NCBI RefSeq assembly: GCF_029867415.1
Contig: NC_081185.1
Coordinates: 42,044,766 to 42,108,765, forward strand
Direction of reading: 5' to 3'
Origin: Vicia villosa
Taxonomy: Eukaryota > Streptophyta > Magnoliopsida > Fabales > Fabaceae
Length of the DNA stretch: 64,000 nucleotides
Positions 21,916-33,294 of this stretch are shown here, piece after piece. The position numbers and the translations under genes were made by a program. The stretch's first letter is position 1. Each line of letters opens with the position of its first letter. A model generated the notes under the pieces. That model was given only the letters and a program-made list of their open reading frames with translations, had not been told where the DNA came from and made no database searches.

Positions 21916-22267
21916 TTGGAAATTTTCTCTTTATCTGAGATATTGTCCAAAATCACAACTGAGACCAGTTTCGAGATTTGGACATCCGGAACGAGAGGAG
22001 GTTGTTCACCTTTTTCTAAGTGTCAACACTTAGTTAAAGAAGATGGATTGCGCATCTTACATTGCCATCCATTCACCAGAATCCACATCAAGTACTTCTA
22101 CAGGAGTTTGTCTCCTCATTCCCCGCCAAGTGCGACAACGGGATCAAATCATGCAAAGATTTTATCATCTCAGGAGCGCCCAAAATTCGGGCATTCTTTG
22201 ATATTTAAGTCTCTTTTACGCAGGAGAGATCGAGATATCAATCTCTCTCCCTCCAGTTAAAAGAAAC
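21916..22267 (+). other. Ogre-1 3' untranslated region, last part
   Basis: Unique-looking sequence between the 75-bp array and the purine tract. No gene or clear repeat is visible. Confidence 0.5.
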
Positions 22268-22282
22268 TTAAATAGGGGCATC
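22268..22282 (+). promoter_or_regulatory. Polypurine tract of Ogre-1
   Basis: TTAAATAGGGGCATC abuts the TGTCATACC start of the 3' LTR. Ogre-2 has AACAGGGGCAGC at the same place. It is the expected plus-strand primer; the two bases before the LTR are not purine-only, as also in Ogre-2. Confidence 0.75.
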
Positions 22283-23810
22283 TGTCATACCCTAATTTTT
22301 GACCCCCCTGAGATGACATATCTTCAGGATTTTCATCAAGTCAAAGTAAGTACCTAGGACAGTCTGGCATTCAATCGAGGGTGTTCAAAGACAAGAAAAC
22401 TCAGGCAAAGGATCAATCAATAGAAGGATTAGTCTCTAATACAAGCATAAGACTCAAAAGCCTCATTATTACACCTATGATTGATTAAGACACCCAGTTA
22501 TCTAAGTACAGGATTACTCAGATCAACAGACTAGGGTTTGGAGCCTATCAAGGACTAAAATCAGGGATCACCTTTGGGAAACCCTAAAAAGCCCCAGGGG
22601 ATCATTCAAAGACATCAATCATCTACAAATAACTCATATGACAAGATCCACTGGACATTACACCCCAATTCAAAGTCTACAGTCATTATTTTCATATGGT
22701 CGACAATTAAGGTTTTTGACCTAATTCACCAGGATGGTTGACTTTTAATCAGGGCATGGATCCAAAACTCAAGATATGATTCAAGAATCTCTACTACCTC
22801 AATATAATCCATTTACATCATTCATTTGAGGAGAAGATCTTGTTTCTTCACAAAAGCCCAAAAAATTCACTTTGTCATGAAAAGTCAACTGTGTGGGATC
22901 ATCATTGACTTTTAAGGTTTTTGGTCAAAAAATGACTTTCAAAGATCAATATCATCAATATATGGATGTCAAAGTCATTTTACCAAAGAAATTCAAAGAA
23001 ATTCATCAAGGAGCAAAAAGTCGGGAATTAGGGTTTTTGAGGGCATGGTGAGAACTCAAAATTTCACCTACACAACTCAAAAAACTTCCAACATGAAAGT
23101 TGTAGATCTTGCAAAATAAAACAACATCTTACAAAGGAACTTTTTTCAAAAGATCAATCATTTATGAAGTTTTGGAAATTTTGAAGTTTAGGTCATAAAC
23201 ACTTAGAAATTTTTCTAAGTGTTTTAACCTAGTTTTCATCCAACTTTGGGCTCATTTTTCACAAATTTCCCAAATGATTCTGAAGAAGACATAAACTAAT
23301 GATTTAAAGTAGATGTTTAGGGCTTTCCAAATTATGTTCAACCTTCTCCAAATTCAATTTGAGCTAAGAGTTATGCTTGTCCAAAGTTGGCCTCATGAAG
23401 TAAAATTATAGGTCATGAGCAAATTGGAACTTTGCAATTTTGTGCATTTTGCTTCACTAATGGATGCTACACGACCCATAACATGTCTGAAACAATACCA
23501 TGCATTCATTTTCACCATGCCATGATAATTGAAGAAGATTCCTAAAACAAGAACATGTGATTATGTAATGATTACTTTTGAGAATTTATGGCAAATTGAT
23601 GAATCACCCAAGGAATCTTCTCACCAACCAATTAGAGCTCACTTTGCATCTGAATTGTCCCCTAAGATCAGATAGAATCAATGGATAGGGGAGGTGGCTC
23701 GAAAATGCAATGATCACACTTGGATATTCTTTGAAATTTCTTCATGGCTAAGAAACCAAATTTGCTTCACTAAGCAAGCTCACTCTCCCAATCAGTACTG
23801 AGACATTTGC

Positions 23811-23820
23811 CTATAAATAG
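23811..23820 (+). promoter_or_regulatory. TATA box of the Ogre-1 3' LTR
   Basis: Exact copy of the CTATAAATAG box at 6,704. Transcription from here would read out into element A and B sequence, antisense to both. Confidence 0.7.
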
Positions 23821-24766
23821 AGGCCTCATTCTCATTCAAAAAACACACCAAAGCAACCATATTCCTTGCTTTCTCTTTCTCTTCTCATGTTCATTGTTTT
23901 TCAAAGTTCTTTGGCAAGAAGAATCGATTTCTTCAAACCAGAGCTTATCTTTGGAAAGTGAGCATTCTAACATCTCAAGGGAGATCATTTGAGGTGATCC
24001 AAGCACCTGGATCACTTCTGTAAGTAGAGGAACACCATTGTTGCTCTCACTTTGGAGCATTTGCAGTTGGAGGTCCATAGAGTGATTCAGGAGGTTTCAA
24101 GTCAAGCCAATCATCCAGGCACACTCCTCAGGTCATAGTGAAGCTAACCAGATGGTTGCAGCTCATCTGTAACTCCAAATTCAACAACCTCCATGTTCAC
24201 TTGAAGCTGAAATCGAGGGAGGTCCATAGAGCAATTCAGGAGGATTCAAGCTCCAATAAGCATTCAGTTAGCATCATTGAGTCTCAGGGAAGCTATTGAG
24301 ATCATTCATTCAAGCCCAGTTGCTCTCAATCATCCTCACGACCTCCATTTTCAGAGGTAAGTTTCTGAACTTCACCTCTTTAATTTAAGCACTCACTGAG
24401 TTAAAGCTCGATTCTATCTTGTTTAGCATCATCAGAGGATTGAAAACCCTCTATCATCTTGCATTTATTCATCTTGTTTGTCATTTAATTTCAAATTTAG
24501 GGTTTATATGTTCTTAGAGTTTTCTGAGAAATTAGGTAGCTATAGTTCATATAAATAAATGTTAGTTACATATCTGGATTCGTGAGGAAATTTAGAATAA
24601 CATTGATGTTTACATCATGTCATTTAGTTGAGAAACCAGAGAGTTAGGATTTTGAAAATCTTTGAGCTCGAGGAAGAAGATGACTATGGCCATGGCGCGC
24701 AAAATTTGAATCTGGGGCCAAAGTTTATTTTATTTTGAATGTTATGCGTTCCTTAAACGACTGAAC

Positions 24767-25012
24767 AAACTTGCCCTAGTGGCCTCCCATACGCCCTTAG
24801 TCTCATCATGCCTCAAGTATGGGGTTCGAATCCCCCTCGCCCCAGACTTTTTGATTCTTTTATTTTTCAATGATTTACTAGTTGTTTTGAAACATAACCA
24901 AATGAATGCAAGTTACTATCACCACACGCGCGTTGGCTCAGTGGTGTTTGTTTTGAGTGTGTGACCTAGAGGGCGTGGGTTCAAACCCTCCAAGGGCCAA
25001 AACTATTTTTTT
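24767..25012 (+). other. tRNA-like modules 1 and 2, 3' LTR copies
   Basis: Same boxes and T runs as 7,660-7,905, offset by 17,107 bp. A and B boxes of both modules are unchanged between the two LTRs although substitutions occur nearby. Confidence 0.5.
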
Positions 25013-28000
25013 AACACACAATTTCTTTCATTTTCTCACAAACTTCACATATTTATTTAACCTATCAAATTAATTTATTTTCACTTCATTTTTCACACAC
25101 TTATCATTTAATATACCTATTTTGTGAATAATAAAAAAAATCATAAAAATATTATTTATTTCATATATTTTTATTAGGTTTAAAATAGTATGTTTTAAGT
25201 GTTTTCTTAAATACTTTAAATACATATATTCACTTTGTTTTAACCTAATCATTTTGTAAATAAAGTTTATGATAAAACCCTAATTGTTTAGGTCTTAATT
25301 AAGTAAAAATCTTTATTTTTACTTTGATTAAGTTGACTTTTGTCAATATTCAAAACTGTTTTCAATCTCTAATTAAACGGATGATTAAGGTTTTCAAACA
25401 ACAAAACCTTGTATCATTCCAAATCATTTTCAAATTGCTTTTACACCAGTACTGTAAAGTACTGGGCCTCTAATAGAGTGTAAGTCCCAAAAACCTTCTC
25501 TTCTTAGCTTGTTTTCAAAACTGTATTTTCAAAATCTTCTTTCTGTTTTCAAAACATTCTTCTGGTATTTGAAGGGCATTATTCCCGGTGAAACTCTTCA
25601 GATACCTATGTGACCTTTGTCCATCTTCACTTCTTCTGTTTTCAAAAACCATTAACTGTTTATCATATATATATTCAACTGTTATCAACAAAACAACAAA
25701 AATTACTGTTGAGGCTCTGTACATACTTCTTCAATGGCCTCCACTCCATCCAGGTTAGGCTTTACAAGCTTTCAATTTACAGTCTTTATTTAAATTACTG
25801 TCAAATATAAACTGTGCATATATATTAGTTTAGAACTACGTTTGAGTATAATTCCTAGGACAGTTAAACTATATATATATATTATAGGAATATGACCTAG
25901 GATTGAGAATGTCTTCCCGGTGAAGGCTCTTTCCTAATTAGAGATCTGTAGTTCAAACCCCCAAGATGAATTATTCCCGGTGAAACATCTTGGCAAAAAC
26001 CTTAGAATCCAAAATAATAGGACACATCCACCCAAAGAGGAATTATTCCCGGTGAAACCTCTTACCCATTTGCTTAGAGCCAAAATAAGTTCAAAACTAC
26101 ATAGCTTTCTCTTGTGCTATAACAAGGACCCTCGATTAGCCTCCTCTTGGGCTTTGTACAAGGACCCACAGGCTTCTTAAAAGCATTTCCAGCTTCCTCT
26201 TGAGCTTGTATACAAGGACCCATCAGGTTTCTTATAAACATAGGAACAGGTCTTTAGTCACCTTTTAGCCTACCCTGGTGAGTTTCTTCCAATTTAAACC
26301 AGACTTTAAACAAGCTAAGTTTGTCTCAATTTTGCATTGAGTACACCTTTTGGAATGAGAGACATGGACAGTCTCTGTCACCCTTATCTTCATCAATCTT
26401 CCTTAGCAGAGTCTAGGATCCATGTTTGATCATCCTCAGCATGTGTCAGCCTTCATCTTGGGCTTTAAACAAGAAGTCTCCATTAGATAATCTTTCTGCC
26501 ATTCATTTTCAATAAAACCCCTGGAAAGGGTTAGCCTCCAAAGTCAATTAAAAATCATTCCATCATTTCAATAAAATTCCCTGGAAAGTGTTAGCTTCCA
26601 CACATTCTTTCATTTTCAATAAAACCCCTGGAAAGGGTTAGCCTCCAAAGTCAATTATTAAATGTCAAAATAAATAAAGATTCATTTCTCTTAGGAGATA
26701 ATTTCCCCAAAAGAGTCAAAACCCCTGGAAAGGGTCAGCCTCCAAAAAACATGATAAAGTCAGTCTTTTAACAGACAAATTCACCAGCTGAGTCAAAATC
26801 CCTGGAAAGGGTTAGCTTCCAAAGAAAAACAGTCTTTTAATAAATAAAACCTCCTCAGTAGAGTCAAAACCAACAAAAACAGTTAGCCTCAACCTTGGGC
26901 TTCATACAAGGCACCCAAACAATAAAACTCCCCTGTCAAGAGTTAGCCTCAACCTTGGGCATTGTACAAGGCAGATAATAGAGTCTCCCCAGTGAGTTCT
27001 TCATCATTCAGTAGCCACAACCTTGGGCTTTGTACAAGGCAGATAAACCATATTTTCATGTGTCAAAGATTCCTAACACTTAGGATCTTTTCCCCATAGA
27101 GTCATCCATACTCAGTTTATTTAAGAGTCTGCCACAACCTTGGGCTTTGTACAAGGCAGAAAATAATGTTTTCTCTAGCTAGAGTCAGCCACAACCTTGG
27201 GCTTTGTACAAGGCACATAAAATAGAGTCATTCATTCAATTATCCTCAACAGTTAGCCACAACCTTGGGCTTTGTACAAGGCACATAAATAGAGTCTCCC
27301 TAAGTAGAGTCAGCCTCAATTCTGGGCTTTGTACATAACACAAAAATACCCTGTAATTAATCCCCAGTGGAGTCATCTCCCAGAGTCAATAATTAATTAA
27401 TCAATCAAAAAGCCTCAAGCTTGGGCCTCATACAAGCCAGCTAAAGTCAAATCTTTTATACAGTTGATAGACATAGCTTATCTCTATAGAGAGATATTTT
27501 TACTACTCTACCACATTCAAACAAACAAACATTTCATTTCAATTTTAATCAAGTCTCCCATTTAGGATTTTGAAAGGCATGAGCTGGCAGTAAAACCCAG
27601 ACATGTGGTAACTTTCCCTAATTTGGATGAGCATCTTTCTTTCATTTAAGAGGCATTTGACTGGTATACTTGCACATACACAAGTCAGGTCCCCCTCTTG
27701 AATGAAATGAATTCAGTTATTCTGTCACTCCTTTAAATGTTTGTGGTAGAATAGTACAAATACCTCTCTGTAAAGATGATTTCATGTCTCTTTACTGTAA
27801 ACAGAGATTTAATTCCAAGCTTCAACCTTGAGCTTCAAGCAAGGCACCAAAAACAAGTAATTTCCCTAGTTAGTTCCCCGAACTACATTAAGCTCTGACT
27901 TCCACTAGGGATATGTAGGCATGAGGTTCACAAGGAATCTCAGCGAGCTAATAAAATACCAAAAATAGTCAGTTTGTTTGTCTGTCTGTCTTTTAAAATC

Positions 28001-28386
28001 AATTCAATTCCTTCTCCTAACACAAAGGAGAAACTTTCCCAATAATCATTAGCAGCACAATCACAATGACACAGAGAAGGTTCCTGTAGAGTACTACAGA
28101 TATGTAGGGTGTTTAAACACTTCCCTATGTATAACCGACCCCCCGGACTCCAGAATTTCTAGTCTAGGTGAAATCCCCACACTTAGCAAACTCCTAGGGT
28201 TTAGTTGAGATCTTTTTTCCCCTTTCCTACTCGTAGGACAAATAAGAAAGTTCGTGTGATATCGTAGGAAGAACTGAAATAAAATTCATCCCATCACGGG
28301 CGCATTCTCCTTCCAAATTTCGCGTGAAGGGTTTAGCGTGCCGTCCTCCCAAGTGAAACGGGGAGGTAAAGAAAACGACCACCACA

Positions 28387-28391
28387 GGTTG
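28387..28391. repeat. Target-site duplication of Ogre-1, right copy (GGTTG)
   Basis: Partner of 5,171-5,175, directly after the LTR end CCACCACA. Confidence 0.95.
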
Positions 28392-28512
28392 ATACCCTTA
28401 AGGAGGTGTGAGCAATTAAAGCATAACTTTTGGCAACCCATTGTTGTTTCGTGATAGGGTTGTGCTGGTTGAGATTGTTCGTATTCGTTTGCCAAGGGTA
28501 TCCAACCATATC
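28392..28512 (-). pseudogene. Element A gag-protease segment between two insertions
   Basis: A 121-bp island of A coding sequence left between Ogre-1 and B. On the minus strand one frame (DMVGYPWQTNTNN...HTSLRVS) joins across Ogre-1 to the protease at 5,175 and across B to the frame entering at 51,802. Another frame continues a zinc-knuckle start (CHACEGYG) in which the expected histidine is replaced by tryptophan and the last cysteine is missing. The last 5 bp are the B duplication. Confidence 0.8.
28508..28512. repeat. Target-site duplication of Sirevirus B, left copy (ATATC)
   Basis: ATATC before the LTR start TGAAGGATAG and again at 51,802-51,806 after the other LTR. Confidence 0.93.
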
Positions 28513-28817
28513 TGAAGGATAGAAAAACACTTAGAAAGGGGGGGTTTGAATAAGTGTAGCTTTAAAAACTTGACAGATAAAAATAAATTGCACAGTTATT
28601 TTTATCCTGGTTCGTTGTTAACTAAACTACTCCAGTCCACCCCCGCAGAGATGATTTACCTCAACTGAGGATTTAATCCACTAATCGCACGGATTACAAT
28701 GGTTCTCCACTTAGTCAGCAACTAAGTCTTCCAGAGTCTTCTGATCACACACTGATCACTCCAGGAACAACTGCTTAGATACCCTCTAAGACTTTTCTAG
28801 AGTATTCTGATCCACAC
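28513..28817 (-). repeat. 3' LTR of B, first part (before Ogre-2)
   Basis: 305 bp identical or nearly so to 50,596-50,900. Interrupted at a CACAC by Ogre-2 and resumed at 42,841. The two parts sum to 1,206 bp, the same as the 5' LTR. Confidence 0.95.
28813..28817. repeat. Target-site duplication of Ogre-2, left copy (CACAC)
   Basis: CACAC before TGTCATACCCC and again at 42,836-42,840. The uninterrupted site is visible in B's other LTR near 50,896. Confidence 0.95.
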
Positions 28818-29963
28818 TGTCATACCCCAAAATTTGCCCATGCTATTCAAAACACAAAACTCCAAAACACAGTCTCCTACACAGAAACTCTAAACTAGGG
28901 TTTGACTAATTCAAGGGAAAATCATTGAATCAATGGCTCAAGGTGGTTCAATAAGGTCCCTAATATCCCAAAGTATCTCCATATAAAGTTTCAAGTCAAA
29001 CAGAACAAGTTGGTCCCTCAAATCATGATTAGGACAACAGTCGATCCCCAAGGGCAAAATAGTCATTTCAAGTCCAAATACAGTCAAAGTTCAAGATACT
29101 TGGTCAACAATATCCTCATAACCCTAAAATCATCATTTGATTAAGGGTTGATCATGATGATACAAGAAAAGATCAGAAAAGTCAAAAGTTAAAGGTTACT
29201 ATTTTAGGCATGAACTGAAAAAGTCAACCAAACTTTGAAAATTCACCAAATATTCATACTTCATCAGAAAAATTCCCACCAAAGCTCATTTTGAAGGGAA
29301 TTCATTCCTCTATCCAATGGTCCAAGAATCAGAGCCCATAGGTCAATGGTTTAAGAGATATGGCTTCATACATTATAGGTCTTTTCCAAAAGTCAACAAA
29401 AAGACATTTTTTTCAAAAGGTCATAAAATGAGAATGGCAAATGATTTTGATATGGGATCAAAGACACTAGTTAGAGGACTCTCTAAGGTTTCCAAAAAGT
29501 CCACAAGCTTGAAAAAATATTGAGATATGAAGGAATGGCATGGTGTACAAGTTCACCTATTTTCAAGAGTGTACAAGAGGGAAAAAAGCCTAAAACTCAA
29601 AATATTTCTAAATGGGCTTGCATTCCTTTTATTCTAACTTTATTTTAAGCCCATCCACGTGCTAGAACAAGGAGCATGTTATTTTCACTATTTTATTTAT
29701 TATTTTATGGTTTTAATTCATTAAAATCATGATTTAATTATATAAAATATAAAAATAATGCAAGATTGGATTTTGCTTTAATTTTAAGTCAAGAATTGAA
29801 TCAAATCTCTCCCACCAATCAGTCAATTTCGTTCATGATGCTTGAATCCCAAGATTGGCCTAATATAGAAAGGATCCATGGCAAATTTCAATCAAATTTC
29901 CAATCACATTCAATTCTTGATTCAATGAAGATTTGTTCCAATTTTGTTGACCTAAAACGCTCT

Positions 29964-29973
29964 AGTATATATA
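29964..29973 (+). promoter_or_regulatory. Probable TATA box of the Ogre-2 5' LTR
   Basis: AGTATATATAC followed by CA-rich sequence. Another TATA-like sequence (GTATAAAAAG) lies near 30,483, and I cannot tell which is used. Repeated near 40,255 in the 3' LTR. Confidence 0.5.
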
Positions 29974-31845
29974 CAAAAGCATTGCAGACCCTTAAGGGGA
30001 GGAAATTCGGCCTAAAAGAACTCTAACCCGAGCACACAAATCTCAAAGAAAATTGAAGTTGCTCTTGGAGATTCAGGCTGATTCAAGAGGATTCAAAGAT
30101 TCCAACACGTTCCCCAAGCATCACTGAGCGTCTCTCGATCCTTGACAAGCCTCGATACATCCGGAGACGCCTCCAGTCCTTCAAGGTTTGACCAAATTCG
30201 TATTCACTCAATTATCACATTCCATGCATTCTAATTGATTTTTGGATGTGTTTTCGTACATATCGTGATGTTATAATCAATCCTGGATGTTTAATTGTGT
30301 TTTCATGTACGTTTGCTGTGATTCACCATGTTAGGGTTTATGGACTTTGAATTAGGGCTTTTTGATTGACTAAGAATTAGGACAAATCATATAGTTCATG
30401 AAACTCGTGACCTCTGGACGATCACAATGGAGGGGTCGCGAACAATTTCTAGTTTGTTTTGGCCGTTTTATGGTTTTCACAGGTATAAAAAGCTTGGCCT
30501 TTCATAGCGCGTCTGCAAAAAGCGCTGTAAAAGCGCAGTCTGCAATTTCTCAGCGAGGAAGACGATGCGTGGCAGCATCCGATAGGCCAGTTTGAACGGG
30601 CTTTGGCGCGCAGGATTTTGGAACGACTTGGGATCCGGTGATTCTCAGGTTCGCGCGTATGACGCACCCTCACTCTCTGAGTCTCTTGATTTCATCAATC
30701 CGTCATCCAGCGTACCAAAGACTGCAGGTGCACCATGCTCCCGTGCGCGCTGCCACACCAAATCATAAGCTAAGAATTTTTGAAATTTTTTTTAATTTTA
30801 ATTATACAACCCTTTATTTTGTGTATTTTGATATATATATATTTTGTTTTTTTTCTTTCTTTCTTTTAAATTTATATAAAAAACTAATAAATAATTTTAT
30901 AAAAAATATTTTTAATATTTGTTATTTATTTATTTTTAGAGTATTAATATTTATATTATTATTAAGAATACTTATTTTATACTAAGATCCTTATTTAATT
31001 CACTAATATTCTAAAAAATTTTCCAAAAAATATATTTCGCATCCGATTTTATTTTTCGACTCGATTTAATTAATTAGGTCGTTAGACCAATAATTAATTA
31101 AATTATTTATTCTCCTTTTTTACAACTTCTTCGTACCCTAATTAGGGTTTATGAAGAATAAGCCATACACTGATTTCATTTGATTTTCTTGTTATCAGGG
31201 TTAGCAACATGATTCGCCCCGAGCGCGCGCCTTCAACAAACCCCAAAGATAAGTGTTCTATTCTATTTAATTTTAATTATACTTAAATTAATTTACTCTT
31301 AGGGTTTGCTTTGCGTTCACCCTCTCTCTCTGCCATGTCTTTTCAGGGTTACCCCCGAGGTTTCTTCCGACTCAAACCATATCAGATCAAATCAAAGCTA
31401 AGTACCCTCGCCTATTTGATCATTTTTTTTTCTTTATTTATCTACTCTTTATTTTTTAGAGTCACCCCCGCCCGCCTTTGAATTAGTCATACACTCACCC
31501 AATTTTGTTATTTATTTGCCTTTTCAGGGTTTGTCGAATGCCAAAGCGACGAGTCTGGTAACCCTGAGCCCTATCTTAAATGTTTTTTTCTATTTTATTA
31601 TTACTTGTGTCAACCCTGATAAGGGATCCGCTGGTTACAATTTCCCGCCCCCTTTATTGCTTTATGTTATTATATACTGCGTGGTTAGTAATCTTAGGGA
31701 GTGCAAGCCTTAAACTGAATTAGAATAACTAATTAAAAGATAAATATCTGAATATAATCACGTGATTGTTGCACACACGCACCCTTTTGGGGTAACCCTC
31801 TCTGTTGCCTTGTTGCCTTGTTGCCTGTTGCCTTTGTATTTTTGC

Positions 31846-32021
31846 AGAATAAGCCATGTCCCTCGAATACGAGGATACCTCAGCCACGTTGCCTCGAATA
31901 AAGGTTATGAGACCCTAAAAATGATGCTGCCTTCGATACACTAACATGACCTCGACCCTCGGATGTTGCCTACGAAAAAAGGCTGAGGTATCTTCTGGTT
32001 GCCTACGAAAAGGCTTATTCT
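31846..32021 (+). other. Large nested inverted repeat in the Ogre-2 LTR
   Basis: AGAATAAGCC (31,846-31,855) pairs with GGCTTATTCT (32,012-32,021). Inside it GATACCTCAGCC (31,874-31,885) pairs perfectly with GGCTGAGGTATC (31,981-31,992), and a local hairpin CCTCG/CGAGG sits on the left arm. Downstream are further hairpins: CCTTTC/GAAAGG near 32,134-32,160 and CCATGG/CCATGG near 32,347. It lies in the transcribed part, before the primer site, and is repeated at 42,136-42,311. Confidence 0.7.
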
Positions 32022-32548
32022 GATCCTTACCTTAGACTACCTGCCCTTCTATGGCATGGGACAGTCTTATGGCAAAGGATGCTTCGATGACCCTTCAACC
32101 TCCAAACGAAAGGCTTCCTGCCCTCTTCTGGCAAGGATAGACCCTTTCATTCTGAAAGGCTAAAAAGAGACCTATCATCTGAGTTTAAGGTAATTGCCCC
32201 TAATTGCCTTGCAATGCTCAATTTTCATATTCTTTCTCACAATTCTTAAAAAAACTGGCTACGCTCATTTACGAGCTAAAGTCCACTTTTTTTTCTTCCA
32301 TCTACTTTTTCTAAAGACAAACAAGCAAGCAAAGCAATTAAGAGCCCATGGAAAACCATGGATGCAAAGGGTGCCTTACACCTTCCCTTTGCATAAATTA
32401 CCCCCCGAACTTAGATTTCTTTAAAAAGGTTTTTTTCTGTTTCTTTTTGCCTTTCCGAATATAGTTTGGATAAAATAAAAGTCGGTGGCGACTCTTGCTT
32501 ACCGCGACATACCGATTATTAAAAAGTCAGTTCACCGTGTTACAGAAC

Positions 32549-32566
32549 TGGCGACTCTGCTGGGGA
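32549..32566 (+). promoter_or_regulatory. Primer-binding site of Ogre-2
   Basis: TGGCGACTCTGCTGGGGA, identical to that of Ogre-1, 5 bases after the LTR end. Confidence 0.85.
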
Positions 32567-33294
32567 TTTTTCGAATAAAAGAGGGGTTACCTTAAAAGTT
32601 TAGGATTCACTTAAATGTTTTCTATTGCTTGTTTTGCTTGCTTTACTTTTGCAGGGCTGTTTTGGGTATTCTGTTGTGTGAAAGATCCTAACCCGGATCT
32701 GAGTACCTTAGGTATGTGGCATGAGATCAGGGAGACTGTACGACATGTATCGTTATGGTTGAACTGGTGGCCACCGTTAGTGTGACACTTTGGTTTGTCC
32801 TGATGGCCCTTGAATCTGATCGAGGAGACATTTGGCTACCGTGTGGTGTCATGAGCACTAATTCGCCCTTAGAACCTTAGTCGAACTTGACTTTGGCTTA
32901 TAAGAAGTAGCGAGATGGCTGGCTTCGGATTCCTGACTGAAGCCGGTTGATACTCGATGCTACACTCATTGAGATTGGACTCAAGGGATGCTTTTGGCTG
33001 GCCGATTGAGTGCTATGTTGAGACAATGCCCACGAGAAAGATCAGGGATATGAGCACCATAGAACCTGGTTACTTTTTAGGACAGGTTGAACCAACTAAA
33101 CGAAAGGAAGAAGGGTATATACCTATGAACTTCATGCAAGCCTACCCTTAAGGCAATTGTGTGACTTGTTTGTGTTTGTTATCTACTTGGCATCATAACA
33201 TCATAACATCATAACATCATAACATCATGACATATCATAACCACTAACAAATTTCAAGGACCGAGAAATTTATATTTACACTGTTTTGTAGGAC
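32567..33294 (+). promoter_or_regulatory. Untranslated leader of Ogre-2 with a conserved hairpin at 32,683-32,700
   Basis: AGATCC/GGATCT around TAACCC corresponds to the AAATCC/GGATTT hairpin of Ogre-1. An 8-bp tandem repeat (CATAACAT) runs from 33,194 to about 33,233. Just before the ORF1 ATG the sequence GTTTTGTAG resembles a splice acceptor. No ORF of note. Confidence 0.55.

Larger units (their letters stand above)
5176..28386 (+). mobile_element. Ogre-1, a Ty3-gypsy Ogre/Tat LTR retrotransposon, 23.2 kb
   Basis: Complete outline: LTRs of 6,102 and 6,104 bp with TG..CA ends and a 5-bp duplication GGTTG, a tRNA primer-binding site at 11,284, ORF1, gag-protease, intron, RT, a long hairpin-rich 3' region and a purine tract before the 3' LTR. 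The very long LTR, extra ORF upstream of gag and intron between protease and RT are known Ogre traits. I counted about 24 substitutions between the LTRs (about 0.4%), so it is young. Coding capacity is incomplete: one amber codon in the RT ORF, and RNase H plus most of integrase are deleted in frame. It must have moved with proteins from another copy or decayed after insertion. It sits in the protease region of element A. Confidence 0.95.
22283..28386 (+). repeat. 3' LTR of Ogre-1
   Basis: Copy of 5,176-11,277 with about 24 substitutions and a 2-bp length change in a TA run. It repeats every LTR sub-feature: TATA box 23,811-23,820, tRNA-like modules near 24,767-24,852 and 24,925-25,012, and hairpin families 25,570-27,845. 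A single change near the module 1 B box (CAAGTCTGG to CAAGTATGG) leaves the box itself intact. Confidence 0.95.
28818..32544 (+). repeat. 5' LTR of Ogre-2
   Basis: Starts TGTCATACCCC and ends CACCGTGTTACA. Almost identical to 39,109-42,835. A probable TATA box (TATATATAC) lies near 29,965, giving a U3 of about 1.15 kb and about 2.5 kb of R plus U5. Small ORFs in it are not credible genes. Confidence 0.95.

Noticed and set aside
21358..21956. Long overlapping ORFs on both strands over the 75-bp array
   Set aside because: Unit length is a multiple of three, so any stop-free frame stays open; several frames are open at once and no known domain appears.
30638..30985. 115-aa ORF in the Ogre-2 LTR, repeated at 40,929-41,276
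   Set aside because: Phe/Ile/Leu-rich translation of AT-rich sequence; LTR duplication explains the repeat.
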